Shown: one piece after another, positions 62,492-64,000 of the stretch
Layout of the letters: each line of letters begins with the position of its first letter
Numbering within the stretch: the first letter of the stretch is position 1
Assembly (NCBI GenBank): GCA_016185275.1
Contig: JACPNX010000023.1
Location: 124,001 to 188,000, forward strand
Length of the DNA: 64,000 nt
Reading direction: 5' to 3'
From: Actinomycetota bacterium
GTDB taxonomy: Bacteria; Actinomycetota; Acidimicrobiia; Acidimicrobiales; Iamiaceae
Program-made: the position numbers and the translations under genes
The notes under the pieces: generated by a model
What the model was told of the DNA's origin: nothing
The model's database searches: none
The model's input: only the letters and a program-made list of their open reading frames with translations

Positions 62492-63158
62492 TGCCGCGGC
62501 GGGCGGCGGGCGTGGCCGCCTGCTGCTCGCGCTCGGCATCGCGGCTGCGCTCGCCGGGGTCGTCCTCGTGGCCGGTGTGGCGCTGGCCGTCGCCCGCCGA
62601 GACGGCGGGCGGGCGGCTCCGTCGTCGCTGTCCACGACATCTCCAACCCCGGGCTCTGGATCGGCGGTCCCCCCGGTTCCGCCCACCTCGGCTCTGCCCC
62701 CGGCGCGCGGCCCGTTCGCGCCGGGACGCGCCCCGATCCGCGGCTTCGACGAGGTGCGGGTCGTGGCGATCTCGCGTTCGGGGCGGCGCACCGTGCTGTG
62801 CGTCCTGGCGGCCCGCACCGAGGCACAGCGCGAGCGGGGCCTGATGGAGGTGCTGGACGCCCGGCTCGGTGGCTACGACGGGATGGTCTTCGTGTTCGAC
62901 GACGACCAGCCCGCGTCCGGTGGGTTCTGGATGCGCAACACGAGGCTGCCGCTGTCCATCGTCTGGTTCGACGCCTCGGGGCGCCGTGTCGGTGGGACCG
63001 ACATGGCACCGTGCCCGGACGGTTCGCCGTGCCCGACGTATCCCGCGGGCAAGCCGTTCCGATCCGCCCTGGAGGTTCCGGTGGACAACCCGCGGCACGG
63101 CGTCGTCGGCGGGCTCGCTCGCATCGACGTCGGCGGAGGGTGCGACCCGGCGGGGTGA
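62475..63158 (+). CDS. Membrane-anchored DUF192 protein
   Basis: This encodes 227 residues from GTG overlapping panB by 17 bases. One membrane helix (about 15-40, LLLALGIAAALAGVVLVAGV) and a Ser/Pro linker precede a DUF192 domain with QRERGLMEVLDARLGGYDGM, then WMRNTRLPLSIVWFD and a Cys-x-x-Cys-like CPDGSPC. DUF192 is a small beta-fold of unknown role, often exported. Coupling to panB may be incidental. Confidence 0.85.
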   Translation: MAPGADAAAGGGRGRLLLALGIAAALAGVVLVAGVALAVARRDGGRAAPSSLSTTSPTPGSGSAVPPVPPTSALPPARGPFAPGRAPIRGFDEVRVVAISRSGRRTVLCVLAARTEAQRERGLMEVLDARLGGYDGMVFVFDDDQPASGGFWMRNTRLPLSIVWFDASGRRVGGTDMAPCPDGSPCPTYPAGKPFRSALEVPVDNPRHGVVGGLARIDVGGGCDPAG

Positions 63159-63388
63159 GTCGAAGGGCATGGCGTCCGCAGGTGCGCTCGTCGCCGCCGC
63201 CGCCGCCCCCGTCGACCGCACGAGCCGGCGGCCGGCCCCACCCAGGTCGGACTGAACCCAGCCCCGGTGGACCCTTCGATGAAGCTGTCACACCCCCCGA
63301 GCATGATGGGCGCCATGACGAAGTGGTGCCTCGAAGGCCCGGCCGGTACGGTTGCCCGGTCCAATCGAACCCTGCCCCGGTCAGGGGT

Positions 63389-63404
63389 CCCGGCCGAGGC
63401 CGGG
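63389..63404 (+). promoter_or_regulatory. Hairpin in the rpsF leader
   Basis: CCCGGCC-GA-GGCCGGG, 7-base arms, lies just upstream of the AGGGAGG of rpsF. It could be part of an S6:S18 autoregulatory leader or a simple mRNA stem. The spacer 63159-63424 otherwise shows no gene. Confidence 0.3.
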
Positions 63405-63424
63405 TCCAGAGGGAGGTGCGGCCC

Positions 63425-63772
63425 ATGAGGGCCTACGAGTTGATGGTCATATTCGACGGCGATCTCGACGAGTCGACCGTCGCCGGTGTGATGAACCGCA
63501 TCGGCGGTGAGGTGGAGTCCGTCGGTGGGCGCATCGTCACCACCGACAAGTGGGGCAAGCGCCGCTTCGCCTACGAGATCGACCACAAGCACGACGGGTT
63601 CTACGTGGTGTTCGAGGTGCTGGCGGAACCCGGCGCCCTCGATCACCTCGAGACCACCCTTCGGCTCGCGGACGAGGTGGTCCGCCACAAACTGATCCGC
63701 CTGCCTGAGCGCGAGGCCGCCCGCCGCGGCCTCGGCGAGGGTGAGGCTAGCCCGGCCGCCGCGGCCGGGTGA
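63425..63772 (+). CDS. rpsF: Ribosomal protein S6
   Basis: This encodes 115 residues with a good AGGGAGG site. It begins MRAYELMVIFDGDLDESTV; KWGKRRFAYEI and the LRLADEVVRHKLIR helix are typical of bS6. It starts the rpsF-ssb-(rpsR) operon. Confidence 0.95.
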   Translation: MRAYELMVIFDGDLDESTVAGVMNRIGGEVESVGGRIVTTDKWGKRRFAYEIDHKHDGFYVVFEVLAEPGALDHLETTLRLADEVVRHKLIRLPEREAARRGLGEGEASPAAAAG

Positions 63773-63790
63773 CCTGGGAGGACCCCTGCC

Positions 63791-64000
63791 ATGCCTGACA
63801 ACACCGTCACCCTCGTGGGCAACGTCACCCGCGACCCCGAACTGCGCTTCACGCCATCCGGCCAGGCCAAGGTCACGATCGGCCTCGCCGTCAGCCGGCG
63901 CTGGCAGAACCGCTCCACCAACGATTGGGAGGAGCAGACCTCCTTCTTCAACGTGATCGCCTGGCGCGACCTCGCCGAGAACGCCGCCGAGTCCGTCGAG
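63791..64000 (+). CDS. ssb: Single-stranded DNA-binding protein (5' part)
   Basis: This gives 70 residues to the window edge with no stop. MPDNTVTLVGNVTRDPELRF and VTIGLAVSRRWQNRS are the OB-fold start of SSB. It lies 18 bases after rpsF, as in the standard operon. It coats single-stranded DNA in replication. Confidence 0.93.
   Translation, partial: MPDNTVTLVGNVTRDPELRFTPSGQAKVTIGLAVSRRWQNRSTNDWEEQTSFFNVIAWRDLAENAAESVE

Overview
The window comes from the chromosome of a high-GC actinobacterium. It carries the replication-origin neighbourhood in an order very close to that of Mycobacterium: rpmH-rnpA-yidD-yidC-jag-rsmG-parA-parB facing dnaA-dnaN-recF-dciA-gyrB-gyrA-DUF3566-tRNA-Ile, then cwlM/trxA/trxB/anti-sigma/ECF sigma/kinase/DUF6049/pcnA, and DUF5318-ponA-rpsF-ssb. 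Departures from that order, a FliA/WhiG-type sigma next to a FlgN-like gene, and large PAS-GGDEF-EAL proteins suggest a deep-branching, possibly motile actinobacterium. Acidimicrobiia is my best guess, but this is inference from gene content only.

Layout. 1-6.3 kb is an accessory island. It holds two unrecognised genes, a HicA-HicB toxin-antitoxin pair whose HicB has a long TPR-like tail, a frameshifted MobF/TraA-type relaxase-helicase remnant, an integrase C-terminal stub, and a ParD-like/zeta pair. It abuts a tRNA-Ala(TGC). 6.7-15.0 kb holds two tandem membrane/PAS-GGDEF-EAL c-di-GMP genes, a MgtE N-terminal/CBS protein without a channel, and a DUF1003 membrane protein. 15.1-23.2 kb holds sodA, prfC, a secreted M23/DUF4214 protein, hisN-like, FlgN-like, a motility-type sigma, an oxidoreductase with a translationally coupled 45-residue microprotein, and tRNA-Ile(GAT).

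23.2-33.2 kb is the minus-strand replication cluster (DUF3566, TadE-like, gyrA, gyrB, dciA, recF, dnaN, dnaA). 33.2-33.6 kb is the divergent spacer with clustered DnaA-box cores. 33.6-39.7 kb is the plus-strand rpmH-to-parB cluster, with rnpA starting at CTG and a parS site between rsmG and parA. 39.8-50 kb is the minus-strand cell-wall, redox and envelope-stress block: CwlM-like pseudo-amidase, thioredoxin system, ECF sigma and anti-sigma, PASTA-less Ser/Thr kinase, DegV, DUF6049, GNAT. No murJ lies between the kinase and DUF6049, where mycobacteria have it.

50-58.2 kb carries an AcuC-like deacetylase, a divergent PilT-like ATPase, the CCA-adding enzyme, a methyltransferase and a heterodimeric ABC exporter. 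58.4-64 kb carries DUF5318, a class A PBP, a small zinc ribbon, panB, a DUF192 protein, rpsF and the start of ssb.

Functionally, the backbone couples replication initiation, chromosome segregation, membrane-protein insertion and peptidoglycan synthesis control. The left arm is the recently acquired, partly decayed portion. No rRNA and no CRISPR array were seen.
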